Source: Ferrovibrio sp965278975
GTDB lineage: Bacteria > Pseudomonadota > Alphaproteobacteria > Ferrovibrionales > Ferrovibrionaceae
NCBI RefSeq assembly: GCF_965278975.1
Contig: NZ_OZ257126.1
Location: 3,224,001-3,288,000, forward strand
Reading direction: 5' to 3'
DNA: 64,000 nt
Below, piece after piece: positions 24,037 through 32,667 of the stretch. The first letter of the stretch is position 1. Every line of letters starts with the position of its first letter. The translations under genes and the position numbers were made by a program. Under the pieces are notes generated by a model. That model saw only the letters and a list, made by a program, of their open reading frames with translations, was not told the origin of the DNA and did not search any database.

Positions 24037-24921
24037 TCAGCGCTTTACGCTCTTGAGCCGGTCCAGCATGTCGCGCAGACCATCGGCCCCGCCTTGCGCC
24101 GCCGCCTTGGCTGTCTCACCCCAGGCGCCGTTCAGCGAGCCGCGCGGCACCCGGTTGGCCTGATTCACCGTGCCAAGCCGCTGGCCATCGGGGGCAAACA
24201 GGCTCCAGGACAGCGCCACCTGCTGCACCCTTGGCCCGGCATCGCTGACCACGATGGCGCAATCCACCAGGTAATCGGCATTGGCCGGATCGGCCACCAC
24301 CCGGGCGATACTGGCGCCCTGGAGCTGATCGCGCAAAGCGGCGGCCAGGGTCTTGTTGCCATCGCCCGGCGCGCCATCGAAGGGCAGCAGGGCCAGCTTC
24401 GGCAGGCCCGGGTCCAGCGCGGCTTCCACCCGCTGGGTGTTTTCCAGGGCTTCCAGCGATTGCACCACCTGCTGCGCCATGGCACGGGCCAGCGACAGGC
24501 GGGTGGCGTCGGTGGTCTGCTCCAGCGCCTCGGCGGAAAGCCCGAGCGGGAAATCCTGGCCGTTCAGCGGCGTGCCGCCGCGCCGCGCCAGTTGCCAGGC
24601 CCAGACCAGTTGTCCCTTGGCATCCTCGATCAGCGCCGAAACCAGCTCGGCCGATGCCGAGGAGCGCACATTGGCGCTGGCCGGCCAGTCCAGCGCCACC
24701 AGGGCATTGGCAATCTTGGCGGCGAAGTCGCGTGGCAATTCACCCGGCGCATTGGAAATAGGCAGCACATAGAGGCTCTGCTCGCCCACCGGCATGGTCA
24801 GCGGCATGAGCTGGCCGGTTTCCTTCTCATCGGGCAGGAAAGGCTGCGGCAGCGGCTGGCAGGCTACGGTGAGCAGCGCCAGCAAGCAGAACAGTATGAG
24901 ATGCGGCCTAGCCAATGACAC
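24037..24921 (-). CDS. Predicted lipoprotein, unknown function
   Basis: A 294-residue protein with a type II signal: basic start, hydrophobic stretch 8-19 and lipid-attachment cysteine C21 in LLTVACQPLP (the -3 residue is Thr, slightly non-standard). The mature part is a mixed alpha/beta domain with a later LALLPFDGAPGDGNKTLAAA segment resembling periplasmic lipoproteins of the CsgG/TolB-like type; that comparison is weak. The start is GTG 24921. A 22-residue hydrophobic frame overlaps it by 14 bases. Lipoprotein maturation gene lgt lies in the same strand cluster. Confidence 0.7.
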   Translation of the reverse strand: MSLARPHLILFCLLALLTVACQPLPQPFLPDEKETGQLMPLTMPVGEQSLYVLPISNAPGELPRDFAAKIANALVALDWPASANVRSSASAELVSALIEDAKGQLVWAWQLARRGGTPLNGQDFPLGLSAEALEQTTDATRLSLARAMAQQVVQSLEALENTQRVEAALDPGLPKLALLPFDGAPGDGNKTLAAALRDQLQGASIARVVADPANADYLVDCAIVVSDAGPRVQQVALSWSLFAPDGQRLGTVNQANRVPRGSLNGAWGETAKAAAQGGADGLRDMLDRLKSVKR

Positions 24922-24976
24922 AGCTTGCCACCAGGCCGAGCAGGCAGAAGACCAGGAAGAGGAACATGTGCGGCAT
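24908..24976 (-). CDS. Possible 22-residue lipopeptide overlapping the next gene
   Basis: The frame reads MPHMFLFLVFCLLGLVASCVIG and stops at TAG 24908-24910. It is a hydrophobic helix with a lipobox-like LVASC near its end, fitting in the gap between pgeF and the lipoprotein gene. It overlaps the lipoprotein start by 14 bases, so it might serve as a coupled leader. No clear Shine-Dalgarno is seen and chance is a real possibility. Confidence 0.3.
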   Translation of the reverse strand: MPHMFLFLVFCLLGLVASCVIG

Positions 24977-24990
24977 CTAGAGGCCTGCCC

Positions 24991-25758
24991 CTAGAGCAAC
25001 GCAATGGCCGAGACCTGGCGGCCATAATCGGCCTCCTGGTTCAGGGTCATGCGGCGGTAGCTGTAGAAATTCTCCGGCTCGCTCAAGGTGTCGCGGTGCA
25101 GGTCTTCAAAAGCGATGCCGGCCTTGCCAAGCCGCCGTGCCAGATAGCCCGGCAGGTTGAACTGCCAATGGCCGTCGCGCCTGCCGGGGCCGAAGAAATC
25201 GGCGTTCGTGGCGTCGGCGGCGGTGAATTCGGCGCGGAAAGGCTCGCTCACTTCATAGCTTTGCTGGCGGATGGTCGGGCCTATGGCCGCGCGGATGCGG
25301 CTGCGTGCGGCGCCGAGCTTTTCCATGGCTTCGATGGTCGCGTCAGTGACGCCGGCCAGCGCACCGCGCCAGCCGGCATGGCAGGCGCCGATCACGCCGG
25401 CTTCTGCATCGGCGAACAAGACCGGCGTGCAATCGGCGGCCAGTACGCCGAGCGCGATGCCGCGCTGCCGGCTCACCAGGCCATCGGCCTTGGGCCGTGC
25501 CGTAATGTCGTAGCCCGCATCCACCACCACCACCTCGCGGCCATGCACCTGATACAGCGAGGCGAGCCCGTCAGCACCCAGCGCGGCGGCGACCCGGCGG
25601 CGGTTCTCGGCCACGTTCTCGGCTGTATCGGCGGAGCCGGGGCCGCAATTCAGCGAGGCATAGAGGCCATCCGACACGCCGCCGCGGCGGGTGAAGAAAC
25701 CATGGCGGATGCCGGGCAGGCTGAGAAGGGCGGGGGCGGTGAGGAATTCTGCTGTCAT
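24991..25758 (-). CDS. pgeF: Peptidoglycan editing factor PgeF (YfiH, laccase-domain family)
   Basis: PgeF removes wrongly incorporated amino acids (L-Ser in place of L-Ala) from UDP-MurNAc precursors; older names call it polyphenol oxidase. The 255-residue product carries the metal-site residues H72 (YQVHGREV), C110 (LAADCTPV) and H127 (CHAGWRG). It overlaps the upstream MidA-family gene by 4 bases. The lgt-midA-pgeF order is common in Alphaproteobacteria. Confidence 0.93.
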   Translation of the reverse strand: MTAEFLTAPALLSLPGIRHGFFTRRGGVSDGLYASLNCGPGSADTAENVAENRRRVAAALGADGLASLYQVHGREVVVVDAGYDITARPKADGLVSRQRGIALGVLAADCTPVLFADAEAGVIGACHAGWRGALAGVTDATIEAMEKLGAARSRIRAAIGPTIRQQSYEVSEPFRAEFTAADATNADFFGPGRRDGHWQFNLPGYLARRLGKAGIAFEDLHRDTLSEPENFYSYRRMTLNQEADYGRQVSAIALL

Positions 25759-26804
25759 GACGCGAAACCGGCGGGAGGCGGCGCATCGCGGAGGGTCAGC
25801 GCCAGGGCCTGGAAGAGTCTGCCCATGGCATCGTCGGCGGTCAACCGATGCAGCGCCGCGCCGATGGCTTCTGCCTGATCCGGCGTGGCGCGATTTTTGA
25901 GTTGCTGCGCGCGCAGCTCGATTCCCAGCCGCTTCAGCAGGGTGCCCTGGCCGATGGGGCCATGCGTACCGAGACCCGCGCGGCGTGCGGTCTGGGCCAG
26001 ACTCTGGAAATCCACATGCGCGGTGAGGTCGGCCTCGCCGGGGCTGGCCAGCGGATCGGCATAGGCATGGCCGCGCACCGCCTGGAAGCTGTCGCCGAAG
26101 CCGCTTTCGGCCGGGCCGTAATCGATGAACAGGGCCGCGCCGCCCTGAGCCTGCAGCCGCGCACCCAAAGCCTCGATCACCGCATGGCTGGCCGGCGAGG
26201 TTTCCCAGATGCCGCCCTCCGGCGCCTCGCGGGCCAGCGGGAAGGCATCGCGGCTCAGCACCACATGCAGGCCGCCATCGTCTGAAGCATCGATGCGGCG
26301 TTCGCGCCAGGCGCCATGCTGATACTGGTATTGCTTGATCGGCAGCGCATCGAGGAATTCATTGCCCAGCACGATCAGCGGGGCATCCTCCGGCAGCGCA
26401 TCGATCTCGGGGCACCAGATGGCATCCGGCACTGCCTGGGCCTGCAAGGCGCGCAGCTTCGGTGACGCCTCGACGAACAGGGGGGCGAACGGCGCTGCCT
26501 TGCGCGTCACCCGCAGGGCATCCTGCATCAGCGTGCCGCGCCCGGGGCCGAGTTCGACCAGATAGCAGTGCGGCGGCGCGCCCATGCGCTGCCAGCAATC
26601 GGCGGCCCAGAGGCCGAGCAATTCGCCGAACATCTGGCTGATTTCCGGCGCGGTGATGAAATCGCCGGCGGCGCCGATGCTGGTGCGCGTGGTGTAATAG
26701 CCGAATTGCGGATGCAGCAGACATTCCGCCATGTAATCGCTGAGGCTGATCGGCCCTTCCGCCGCGATGCGGCGCCGGATCAGCTCAAGCAGCGGTGCTG
26801 TCAT
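25755..26804 (-). CDS. MidA/NDUFAF7-family SAM-dependent protein methyltransferase
   Basis: A 349-residue protein of the DUF185 family. Its mitochondrial member NDUFAF7 dimethylates an arginine of a complex I subunit. Visible motifs are LSDYMAECLLHPQFGYYTTR near the start, FITAPEISQMFGELLG, the SAM loop LVELGPGRGTLMQD at about 83-96 and NEFLDALPI. A matching role in NADH dehydrogenase assembly is inferred. ATG 26804 overlaps the lgt stop by 4 bases. Confidence 0.92.
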   Translation of the reverse strand: MTAPLLELIRRRIAAEGPISLSDYMAECLLHPQFGYYTTRTSIGAAGDFITAPEISQMFGELLGLWAADCWQRMGAPPHCYLVELGPGRGTLMQDALRVTRKAAPFAPLFVEASPKLRALQAQAVPDAIWCPEIDALPEDAPLIVLGNEFLDALPIKQYQYQHGAWRERRIDASDDGGLHVVLSRDAFPLAREAPEGGIWETSPASHAVIEALGARLQAQGGAALFIDYGPAESGFGDSFQAVRGHAYADPLASPGEADLTAHVDFQSLAQTARRAGLGTHGPIGQGTLLKRLGIELRAQQLKNRATPDQAEAIGAALHRLTADDAMGRLFQALALTLRDAPPPAGFAS

Positions 26805-27613
26805 GACACCTTGGTTGAACGGTGCGCCCGGGCCATCAGCCACAGTCCCAGCAGCACCATCGGCAGCGACAGCCATTGCCCCATGGTGGTGACGCCGAAG
26901 ATATAGCCGATCTGCTGGTCCGGCTGGCGGAAGAATTCGCCGATGATGCGCGCCGTGCCATAGCCGACCAGGAACAGGCCGCACAGCGTGCCGGGTTTTT
27001 TCATCGCGTCGCTGTTCATGCGCACCAGGTTGACCAGCAGGAACAGGATCAGGCCTTCCATCGCGGCTTGATAGAGCTGGCTTGGGTGGCGCGGTTCCGG
27101 CCCGCCGGTGGGGAACACCATGGCCCAGGCAACATCGGGTGCCACGCGGCCCCAGAGTTCGCCGTTGATGAAATTGGCGATACGGCCAAAGAACAGCCCG
27201 ATGGGCGCGACGCAGGCGATGATATCGGCGAAGGCAAACAGGCTGAGGCCGCTGCGACGGCAATAGAGATACATCGCCAGGATGACGCCGAGCATGCCGC
27301 CATGGAACGACATGCCGCCGCTCCAGATGGCGATGATCTCGCCGGGGTTATAGAGGTAATGCAGCGGATTGTAGAACAGCACATAGCCAAGCCGGCCGCC
27401 GAGTACGACGCCGAGCGTCGCCCAGATCAGGAAGCCGTCGATCTGCTCCTGGGTCGCCTGGGCGCCGGGCTTGCGCGCCAGCCACATCGCCATCTGCCAG
27501 CCCAGGATCAGCCCGGCGATATAGCTCAGGGCATACCAGCGGATGGCAAACGGCCCCACCGCCACGATCACCGGATCGATGGCGGGGAAGGGCAGGGCCA
27601 GCAAGGTCGGCAT
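26801..27613 (-). CDS. lgt: Prolipoprotein diacylglyceryl transferase Lgt
   Basis: Lgt attaches diacylglycerol to the lipobox cysteine of prolipoproteins in the inner membrane. The 270-residue product has about seven transmembrane helices, the H-G-G-M segment SFHGGMLGVI and the signature GRIANFINGELWGR (about 139-152) with its essential Arg and Asn. It overlaps lysS by one base (its start 27613 is the last base of the lysS stop) and midA by 4, so lysS-lgt-midA-pgeF form one tight transcript. Confidence 0.96.
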   Translation of the reverse strand: MPTLLALPFPAIDPVIVAVGPFAIRWYALSYIAGLILGWQMAMWLARKPGAQATQEQIDGFLIWATLGVVLGGRLGYVLFYNPLHYLYNPGEIIAIWSGGMSFHGGMLGVILAMYLYCRRSGLSLFAFADIIACVAPIGLFFGRIANFINGELWGRVAPDVAWAMVFPTGGPEPRHPSQLYQAAMEGLILFLLVNLVRMNSDAMKKPGTLCGLFLVGYGTARIIGEFFRQPDQQIGYIFGVTTMGQWLSLPMVLLGLWLMARAHRSTKVS

Positions 27614-29127
27614 CAGCTTTCGGCGCTTTCGCTCGTGGTTTCGCCATGCTGGCGCGGGCGCAGCGTCGGGAAGGCGATCACTTCGCGGATGGTGGGGGAA
27701 TTGGTCAGCAGCATCACCAGGCGGTCGATACCGACGCCAAGGCCGCCCATCGGCATCATGCCGGCGGACTGGGCTTTGAGGAAATCCTCGTCGATCTGGT
27801 GCGCTTCCTCGTCGCCGGCATCGCGCTGCGCCTGCTGTGCCTCGAAGCGCGCGCGCTGCTCCTGCGGGTCGGCCAGCTCGGAGAAGGCGTTGGCGATTTC
27901 CCAGGTGTTGCAGAAGGTCTCGAACCGCTCGGCGACTTCCGGGCGTTCGTGGTTCGCCTTGGCCAGCGGCGAAATCGCCTTCGGCAGTTCGACCACATGG
28001 GTCGGCTGGATCAGCTTCGGCTCGACGAAATGCTCGAAGCAGGCTTCCACCAGCTTGCCCCAGCTTGCCCCGGCTTCCACCGCCTGGCGTGCCTTGGCCT
28101 GATCCGCTTCCACATTCAGGTCGAAGCCGGAATGTTCCTTGATCAGGTCAAGCATGGTGGCGCGGCGGAACGGGCGCTTGAAGCTGATGGTCTGCTCGCC
28201 GAACTGCACGTCTGTGCCGCCGGTGGCGGCAATCGCCGCCGCCTCGATGATGCGCTCGGCAATGTCCATCATATCGGCGTAATCGGCATAGGCCTGATAC
28301 AGCTCGATGGTGGTGAATTCCGGGTTATGGCGCGGCGAGATGCCTTCGTTGCGGAAGCAGCGGTTGATCTCGAACACTTTCTCGCTCAGGCCGCCGATCA
28401 CCAGGCGCTTGAGATGCAACTCCGGCGCAATGCGCATATAGAGCGGAATATCCAGCGCGTTGTGATGCGTCACGAAGGGCTTGGCGATGGCGCCGCCTGG
28501 GATGCTGTGCAGCATCGGCGTTTCCACTTCCAGGAAATCCTGCCCCGGCGCGGTCAAGAACTGGCGCACGGCCTGGATGACGCGGAAGCGCGTGCGCAGG
28601 GTGCGGCGGCTATCCTCGTTGCCGATCAGGTCATATTCGCGATGACGATAGCGCTGCTCGACATTCTTGAGGCCGTGCCACTTTTCCGGCGGCGGCTCCA
28701 GCGCCTTGGCCAGCACCACGATACGCTCCAGGTCCACCGTGATCTCGCCGCGCTTGGTGCGGCGCACCTTGCCTTCCACGCCGATGATGTCGCCGAGATC
28801 CAGCGCCTTCATGATCGGGGCGAATTCACCCTGCACCTGATCCTTGGCGGTATAGACCTGCAGCTTCACCGTATCGTCCAGGATATCGATGAACATGCCG
28901 GAATTGCGGATCGCCATGACGCGGCCGGCCACTTGCACGCGGTCCTCGCTGCGCTCATCGGGCTGCAACTGCGCCCAGGTGTCATGCACCGCCTGGTTCT
29001 TGTGGCTTTTCGGAAATTTGGCCGCGTTATACGGGTCGAGGCCGATCTGGCGCAGCTGCGTCAGCTTGGCTTCGCGGTTGGCGCGCTCATTGGTGGTACC
29101 ACTATCCGGGGCAGTCTGATTGGTCAC
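27613..29127 (-). CDS. lysS: Lysyl-tRNA synthetase, class II
   Basis: It charges tRNA-Lys. The 504-residue product has the N-terminal OB-fold anticodon domain (about 60-160, VQVAGRVMAIRNSGMFIDI), motif 1 FLEVETPML at about 198-206, motif 2 FRNEGISPRHNPEFTTIE at about 260-277 and motif 3 GLGVGIDRLVM near the C-terminus. It is normal length for the bacterial class II form. It starts the lysS-lgt-midA-pgeF cluster. A short duplication CCAGCTTGCCC at about 28050-28070 falls inside the gene and keeps frame. Confidence 0.97.
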   Translation of the reverse strand: MTNQTAPDSGTTNERANREAKLTQLRQIGLDPYNAAKFPKSHKNQAVHDTWAQLQPDERSEDRVQVAGRVMAIRNSGMFIDILDDTVKLQVYTAKDQVQGEFAPIMKALDLGDIIGVEGKVRRTKRGEITVDLERIVVLAKALEPPPEKWHGLKNVEQRYRHREYDLIGNEDSRRTLRTRFRVIQAVRQFLTAPGQDFLEVETPMLHSIPGGAIAKPFVTHHNALDIPLYMRIAPELHLKRLVIGGLSEKVFEINRCFRNEGISPRHNPEFTTIELYQAYADYADMMDIAERIIEAAAIAATGGTDVQFGEQTISFKRPFRRATMLDLIKEHSGFDLNVEADQAKARQAVEAGASWGKLVEACFEHFVEPKLIQPTHVVELPKAISPLAKANHERPEVAERFETFCNTWEIANAFSELADPQEQRARFEAQQAQRDAGDEEAHQIDEDFLKAQSAGMMPMGGLGVGIDRLVMLLTNSPTIREVIAFPTLRPRQHGETTSESAES

Positions 29128-29257
29128 GGGATCATCTTGCTCAAAAGCTTGAATTGGGCGCGGAAACTACCATCCGGGGGCGGGGTTTCCAAGGCATTGG
29201 GCTTGCGGCGGCAGGCTTAAGCGCCCATATAGCCTGTAACCATCAGGAGACCTTGCC

Positions 29258-29554
29258 ATGCAATCCGACAACCGCGTGCTGAACGATCTGTCCAAGCTTG
29301 CCACCGGCGCGCTGGGCGCGCTGCAAGGGGTGAAGACCGATGTGGAGCAGGCTTTCCGCCAGAAGCTGGAGCAGGCGCTGGCCGGCATGGACCTGGTGCA
29401 GCGCGAGGAATTCGATGCCGTGAAGGCGATGGCGCAGGCGGCGCGGGAAGAGAATATCCAGCTTTCCGAGCGTATCGCGGCCCTGGAAGCCCGACTCGCC
29501 GCACCGCAAACGCCGCCGCCGCCGCTCGCGCTCTCGGGTGGCGACGCCGCCTGA
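29258..29554 (+). CDS. ubiK: Accessory factor UbiK family protein (BMFP/YqiC)
   Basis: A 98-residue protein: an amphipathic N-terminal helix, then a coiled coil (about 55-82: QREEFDAVKAMAQ and IAALEARL), then a Pro-rich tail. UbiK-type proteins help the aerobic ubiquinone biosynthesis complex. GGAGA 8 bases before ATG 29258 supports the start. It is divergent from lysS across 130 bp, which must hold both promoters. A 11-bp hairpin follows the stop. Confidence 0.85.
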   Translation: MQSDNRVLNDLSKLATGALGALQGVKTDVEQAFRQKLEQALAGMDLVQREEFDAVKAMAQAAREENIQLSERIAALEARLAAPQTPPPPLALSGGDAA

Positions 29555-29555
29555 A

Positions 29556-29587
29556 GCATACGACTCGGACGCGCTTGAGTCGTATGC
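29556..29587 (+). terminator. Hairpin after ubiK
   Basis: GCATACGACTC at 29556-29566 pairs with GAGTCGTATGC at 29577-29587 across 10 bases, directly after the ubiK stop. It lacks a T-run, so termination is possible but not certain. Confidence 0.5.
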
Positions 29588-29786
29588 CGAGTCGTGTGGA
29601 TTTACCCACAGTTTTGCGCCGCTTATCCCCGTCGTTTCATCGATTTATCGCAATTCCGCCCTTGCATGGCCGGAGGGCCGTGCCTAACCTAAATCTATGG
29701 TGTTAACGCTTTCGCAACACCTAGATATGGGTTCGCCTGGAGCCGGTTCGCCGCCGGTTCCGAGTAGGGGTAGGGGGCGGTAGATC

Positions 29787-30293
29787 ATGCGGCCATTGAC
29801 CGAAGTGGATAACTCCACCCGCCAGGGCAATCCCCTGGATCTGGTCGAACATATCGTCTCCGAGCAGGAATGGCCGTTCGAGCGCCAGGGCGCCGATGAA
29901 CTGACCGTCGGCGTTTCCGGTCGCTATTGCGAGCATCAGCTCTGGTTCTCCTGGCGCGAGGAACTCGGCGCCATGAGCTTCACCTGCGCCTTCGACATGA
30001 AGCTGCCGCCGAACCGCAAGCGCGACCTGCATTCGCTGCTCGCCTATGTGAACGAGAAGGCGCTGATCGGCCATTTCGACTATTGGTCGGAAGAGGGCAT
30101 GGTGGTGTTCCGCCAGGCCCTGCTGCTGCGCGGCGGCACCGGTGCCACGCCGGAGCAGATCGAGGACCTGATGGAAATCGGGCTCGGCGAGTGCGAACGC
30201 TTCTACCCGGCCTTTCAGTTCCTGATCTGGGGTGGCCGTTCGCCGGAAGAAGCCGTGGCGGCGGCGATGTTCGACACCGTGGGCGAAGCCTGA
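29787..30293 (+). CDS. YbjN domain-containing protein
   Basis: A 168-residue cytoplasmic protein of the YbjN family (type III secretion chaperone-like fold). Typical features are the N-terminal NPLDLVEHIVSEQEWPFER, a central LWFSWREELGAMSFTCAFD and a helical C-terminus ending FLIWGGRSPEEAV. YbjN proteins are linked to stress and motility in E. coli, but the biochemical role is unclear. It is followed 84 bases later by proC, the usual alphaproteobacterial neighbour. Confidence 0.88.
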   Translation: MRPLTEVDNSTRQGNPLDLVEHIVSEQEWPFERQGADELTVGVSGRYCEHQLWFSWREELGAMSFTCAFDMKLPPNRKRDLHSLLAYVNEKALIGHFDYWSEEGMVVFRQALLLRGGTGATPEQIEDLMEIGLGECERFYPAFQFLIWGGRSPEEAVAAAMFDTVGEA

Positions 30294-30377
30294 AACTAAC
30301 GGCGGCGAAGCGTAATAGCTAAAGCCAACAAAGCCTGATATTCAGGCCGTCCCGAAAATTCAGCACGGATAGAAGCC

Positions 30378-31178
30378 ATGACGGCGCGGATTCTCCTGGT
30401 CGGCTGCGGCAAGATGGGCGGCGCGCTGGTGCATGGCTGGCTGCGCCAGGACATCCCGGCCAACGACATCGTGGTGGTGGAACCCAATCCGGTGGCCGAT
30501 CTGCCGGCCGCCGTGCGCCAGGCGCGCGATGCAGCCGGTGTGCCGGCGGATTTCAGCCCCGATATCGTGCTGCTGGCGGTGAAGCCGCAGGTTATGGACG
30601 CGGTGGCGCCGGCCTATGGCCGCTATGCCAAGACGGCCTGTTTCCTCTCGGTGGCGGCGGGCAAGACGGTGGCGACGCTGAACCGCCTGCTCGGTGGCCA
30701 GGCCGCCATTGTGCGCACCATCCCGAACACCCCGGCGGCAGTGGCCGAGGGCATCACCACCTGCTTTGCCGGCAACGGTGTGTCCGCCACCCAGCGCGAA
30801 GCCTGTGGCAAGCTGCTGGAAGCCGTCGGCCAGGTGGCCTGGGTGGAGCGCGAGGAATTGATCGATGCCGCCACCGCCGTGGCCGGCTCCGGCCCGGCCT
30901 ATGTGTTCTGGCTCACCGAATGCATGGCGGCAGCGGGCGAGAAGGTGGGGCTGCCGCCGGAACTGGCGGCACAGCTTGCCCGTGCCACGGTGCAGGGCGC
31001 CGGCGCGCTGATGAAGCAGAGCCCGGAAAGCCCGGAGCAGCTGCGCAAGAATGTAACCAGCCCGAACGGTACCACCCAGGCGGCGCTGGATGTGCTGATG
31101 GCCGCCGATGGCGTGGCGCCGCTGATGGCGCGCGCCGTGGCCGCCGCCGAGAAGCGCTCGCGGGAACTCGCCGGCTGA
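30378..31178 (+). CDS. proC: Pyrroline-5-carboxylate reductase
   Basis: ProC makes the last step of proline synthesis, reducing P5C with NAD(P)H. In the 266-residue product the Rossmann start is LLVGCGKMGGALVHGW (about 5-20), the substrate-site segment AVAGSGPAYVFWLTE lies at about 168-182, and SPNGTTQAALD near the C-terminus is also conserved. ATG 30378 is directly after the leader from ybjN. Confidence 0.96.
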   Translation: MTARILLVGCGKMGGALVHGWLRQDIPANDIVVVEPNPVADLPAAVRQARDAAGVPADFSPDIVLLAVKPQVMDAVAPAYGRYAKTACFLSVAAGKTVATLNRLLGGQAAIVRTIPNTPAAVAEGITTCFAGNGVSATQREACGKLLEAVGQVAWVEREELIDAATAVAGSGPAYVFWLTECMAAAGEKVGLPPELAAQLARATVQGAGALMKQSPESPEQLRKNVTSPNGTTQAALDVLMAADGVAPLMARAVAAAEKRSRELAG

Positions 31179-31243
31179 GGCCACTTGCCTCGGCCCGCCG
31201 CAGCCCCCACATTGGGATAAAGCGAAGCGGCAGGAGCGTGGTC

Positions 31244-31888
31244 ATGGCGAAACGCAAGAGCAGCAAGACGGCGAAGCCGGCTGACAACAGCCAGGTCGAT
31301 CCGGTGGATGCCATGCTGCGGCTGGTCGCCACCACCGGCTGGCTCACCCTGTCGCTCGGCGCCGTGGCCCAGGAATCCGGCCTCGGTCTGGCCGAGCTTT
31401 ACCGCCAATATCCTTCCAAGCTTGCACTGCTGCGCGGCTTCGCCGCCCGCATCGATGCCGCCATGCTGGCGGCGCTGGGGCCGGCTGGTGGCGAGGGCAA
31501 CGCCAAGGACAAGCTGTTCGAGGCGCTGATGGCGCGCTTCGATGCGCTGGCGCCCTACAAGGAGGCTGTGCGGGTGCTGTCGCGTGATCTGCCGCGCGAT
31601 CCGATTGCCGCGCTGTGTTTTGCCGAGAGCGGCCTAGCCAAGGGGCTGGACTGGGCGCTGGCCTCGGCGCAGCTCGATGCCGCCGGTTGGCGCGGCGCCC
31701 TCCGGCGCAAGATCCTCGGCGCCGTGTATGTCGACAGCCTGCGCATCTGGCTCAGCGACGACAGCGCCGATCTGAGCCGTACCATGGCGCATCTCGACAA
31801 GCGCCTGGGCCAGGCGGAAGGGCTGCTCAGCGGCCAGGGGAGTCTGCGCGGGGTTTTCTCGCGTTTGCGAGAGAAACGCGCCGAATAA
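31244..31888 (+). CDS. TetR-type transcriptional regulator
   Basis: A 214-residue helical protein. The N-terminal HTH spans about 20-60 (LVATTGWLTLSLGAVAQESG, then LGLAELYRQYPSKLALLRGF), with the typical TetR YRQYPSK turn. The C-terminal ligand domain is unlike common subfamilies and resembles the COQ9/TetR superfamily (AAGWRGALRRKILGAVYVDSL split across helices). It lies downstream of proC and upstream of the phasin gene, so it could control PHA genes, but this is only positional. ATG 31244 follows AGGAG closely. Confidence 0.78.
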   Translation: MAKRKSSKTAKPADNSQVDPVDAMLRLVATTGWLTLSLGAVAQESGLGLAELYRQYPSKLALLRGFAARIDAAMLAALGPAGGEGNAKDKLFEALMARFDALAPYKEAVRVLSRDLPRDPIAALCFAESGLAKGLDWALASAQLDAAGWRGALRRKILGAVYVDSLRIWLSDDSADLSRTMAHLDKRLGQAEGLLSGQGSLRGVFSRLREKRAE

Positions 31889-31923
31889 TTCATAAGTAAT
31901 TGAAAAATATATAAACTTTATTT

Positions 31924-31940
31924 TGTTGCACTGCACAAAA
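31924..31940. promoter_or_regulatory. TGCA-type palindrome upstream of phasin, possible PhaR site
   Basis: The core TGCACTGCA lies within TTGCACTGCACAA, just upstream of the phasin -35 box. Alphaproteobacterial PhaR repressors recognise TGC/GCA-type palindromes, so this is a reasonable operator candidate. No phaR gene is in the window. Confidence 0.35.
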
Positions 31941-31946
31941 ATTACC

Positions 31947-31975
31947 TTGACCGCGTGCAGTAGGCTGCCTATATT
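31947..31975 (+). promoter_or_regulatory. Sigma-70-type promoter for phasin
   Basis: TTGACC at 31947-31952, a 17-base spacer, and TATATT at 31970-31975, lying in an AT-rich stretch about 88 bp upstream of the phasin ATG. This is the best-looking promoter of this type in the window. Confidence 0.7.
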
Positions 31976-32062
31976 CGCGGCATAAGGTTTTCGAGCACCG
32001 TCTCGCCCCGTCCCAGACCTGTTCAACACCTCCCGCTGTTCCCTTTCCCAATGGAGCGTTCC

Positions 32063-32551
32063 ATGACCAAGACCGAGTTCCCGTTCGCGGGTTTCGACTT
32101 CAGCAAGATGTTCGACACCCAGAAGCTGTTCGACCCCGCCAAGATGTTCGACGCGCAGAAGATGTTCGGCGAGTACAAGCTGCCGGGCTTCGATGCCGAG
32201 GCGCTGGCCACCGCGCAGAAGAAGAATCTGGAAGCCATCGCCGCCGCTAACAAGAAGGCGTTCGAAGGCTATCAGGCTCTAGCCAAGCGCCAGGCCGAGC
32301 TGTTCCAGCAGTCGATCGATGAAGTGCAGGCCCAGGTCAAGGACGTGATGGCCAAGGGTGCCAAGGACGTCAACCCGACCAAGCAGGCCGAGCAGGTGAA
32401 GGCCGCGGTTGAGAAGGCCCTGGTCAACCTGAAGGAACTGGCCGAGATGGCGGCCAAGACCAATGCCGAGACCTACGAGACCCTGAACAAGCGCGCCACC
32501 GAAGTGGTGGAAGAAGTGCGCGCGGTTTTCGCGAAGCTGACCACCCACTAA
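32063..32551 (+). CDS. phaP: Phasin, PHA granule-associated protein
   Basis: A 162-residue, Ala/Lys/Glu-rich helical protein that coats polyhydroxyalkanoate granules. The phasin region is about 45-150 (AIAAANKKAFEGYQALAKRQ, then LFQQSIDEVQAQVKDVMA). The first 40 residues are a distinctive array of F-D/E-x-x-K-M/L-F units (FSKMFD, QKLFD, AKMFD, QKMFG). ATG 32063 is preferred over ATG 32051 because GGAG at 32053-32056 serves it. It has its own promoter and terminator, so it is monocistronic. Confidence 0.92.
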   Translation: MTKTEFPFAGFDFSKMFDTQKLFDPAKMFDAQKMFGEYKLPGFDAEALATAQKKNLEAIAAANKKAFEGYQALAKRQAELFQQSIDEVQAQVKDVMAKGAKDVNPTKQAEQVKAAVEKALVNLKELAEMAAKTNAETYETLNKRATEVVEEVRAVFAKLTTH

Positions 32552-32616
32552 GCGGTCCGCTGCTGCCGTCGATGGCCTGAGGCTCTCGACAGGCGGTTGC
32601 AAATTGGTTCAAACAG

Positions 32617-32648
32617 ACGGGCGGGAGGCAACTCCCGCCCGTTTTGTT
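32617..32648 (+). terminator. Rho-independent terminator of phasin
   Basis: An 11-bp stem ACGGGCGGGAG/CTCCCGCCCGT with a GCAA loop, followed by TTTGTTT. It ends 20 bases before the next gene's start. Confidence 0.85.
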
Positions 32649-32667
32649 TATGCAGTGCAGGCAGGCC

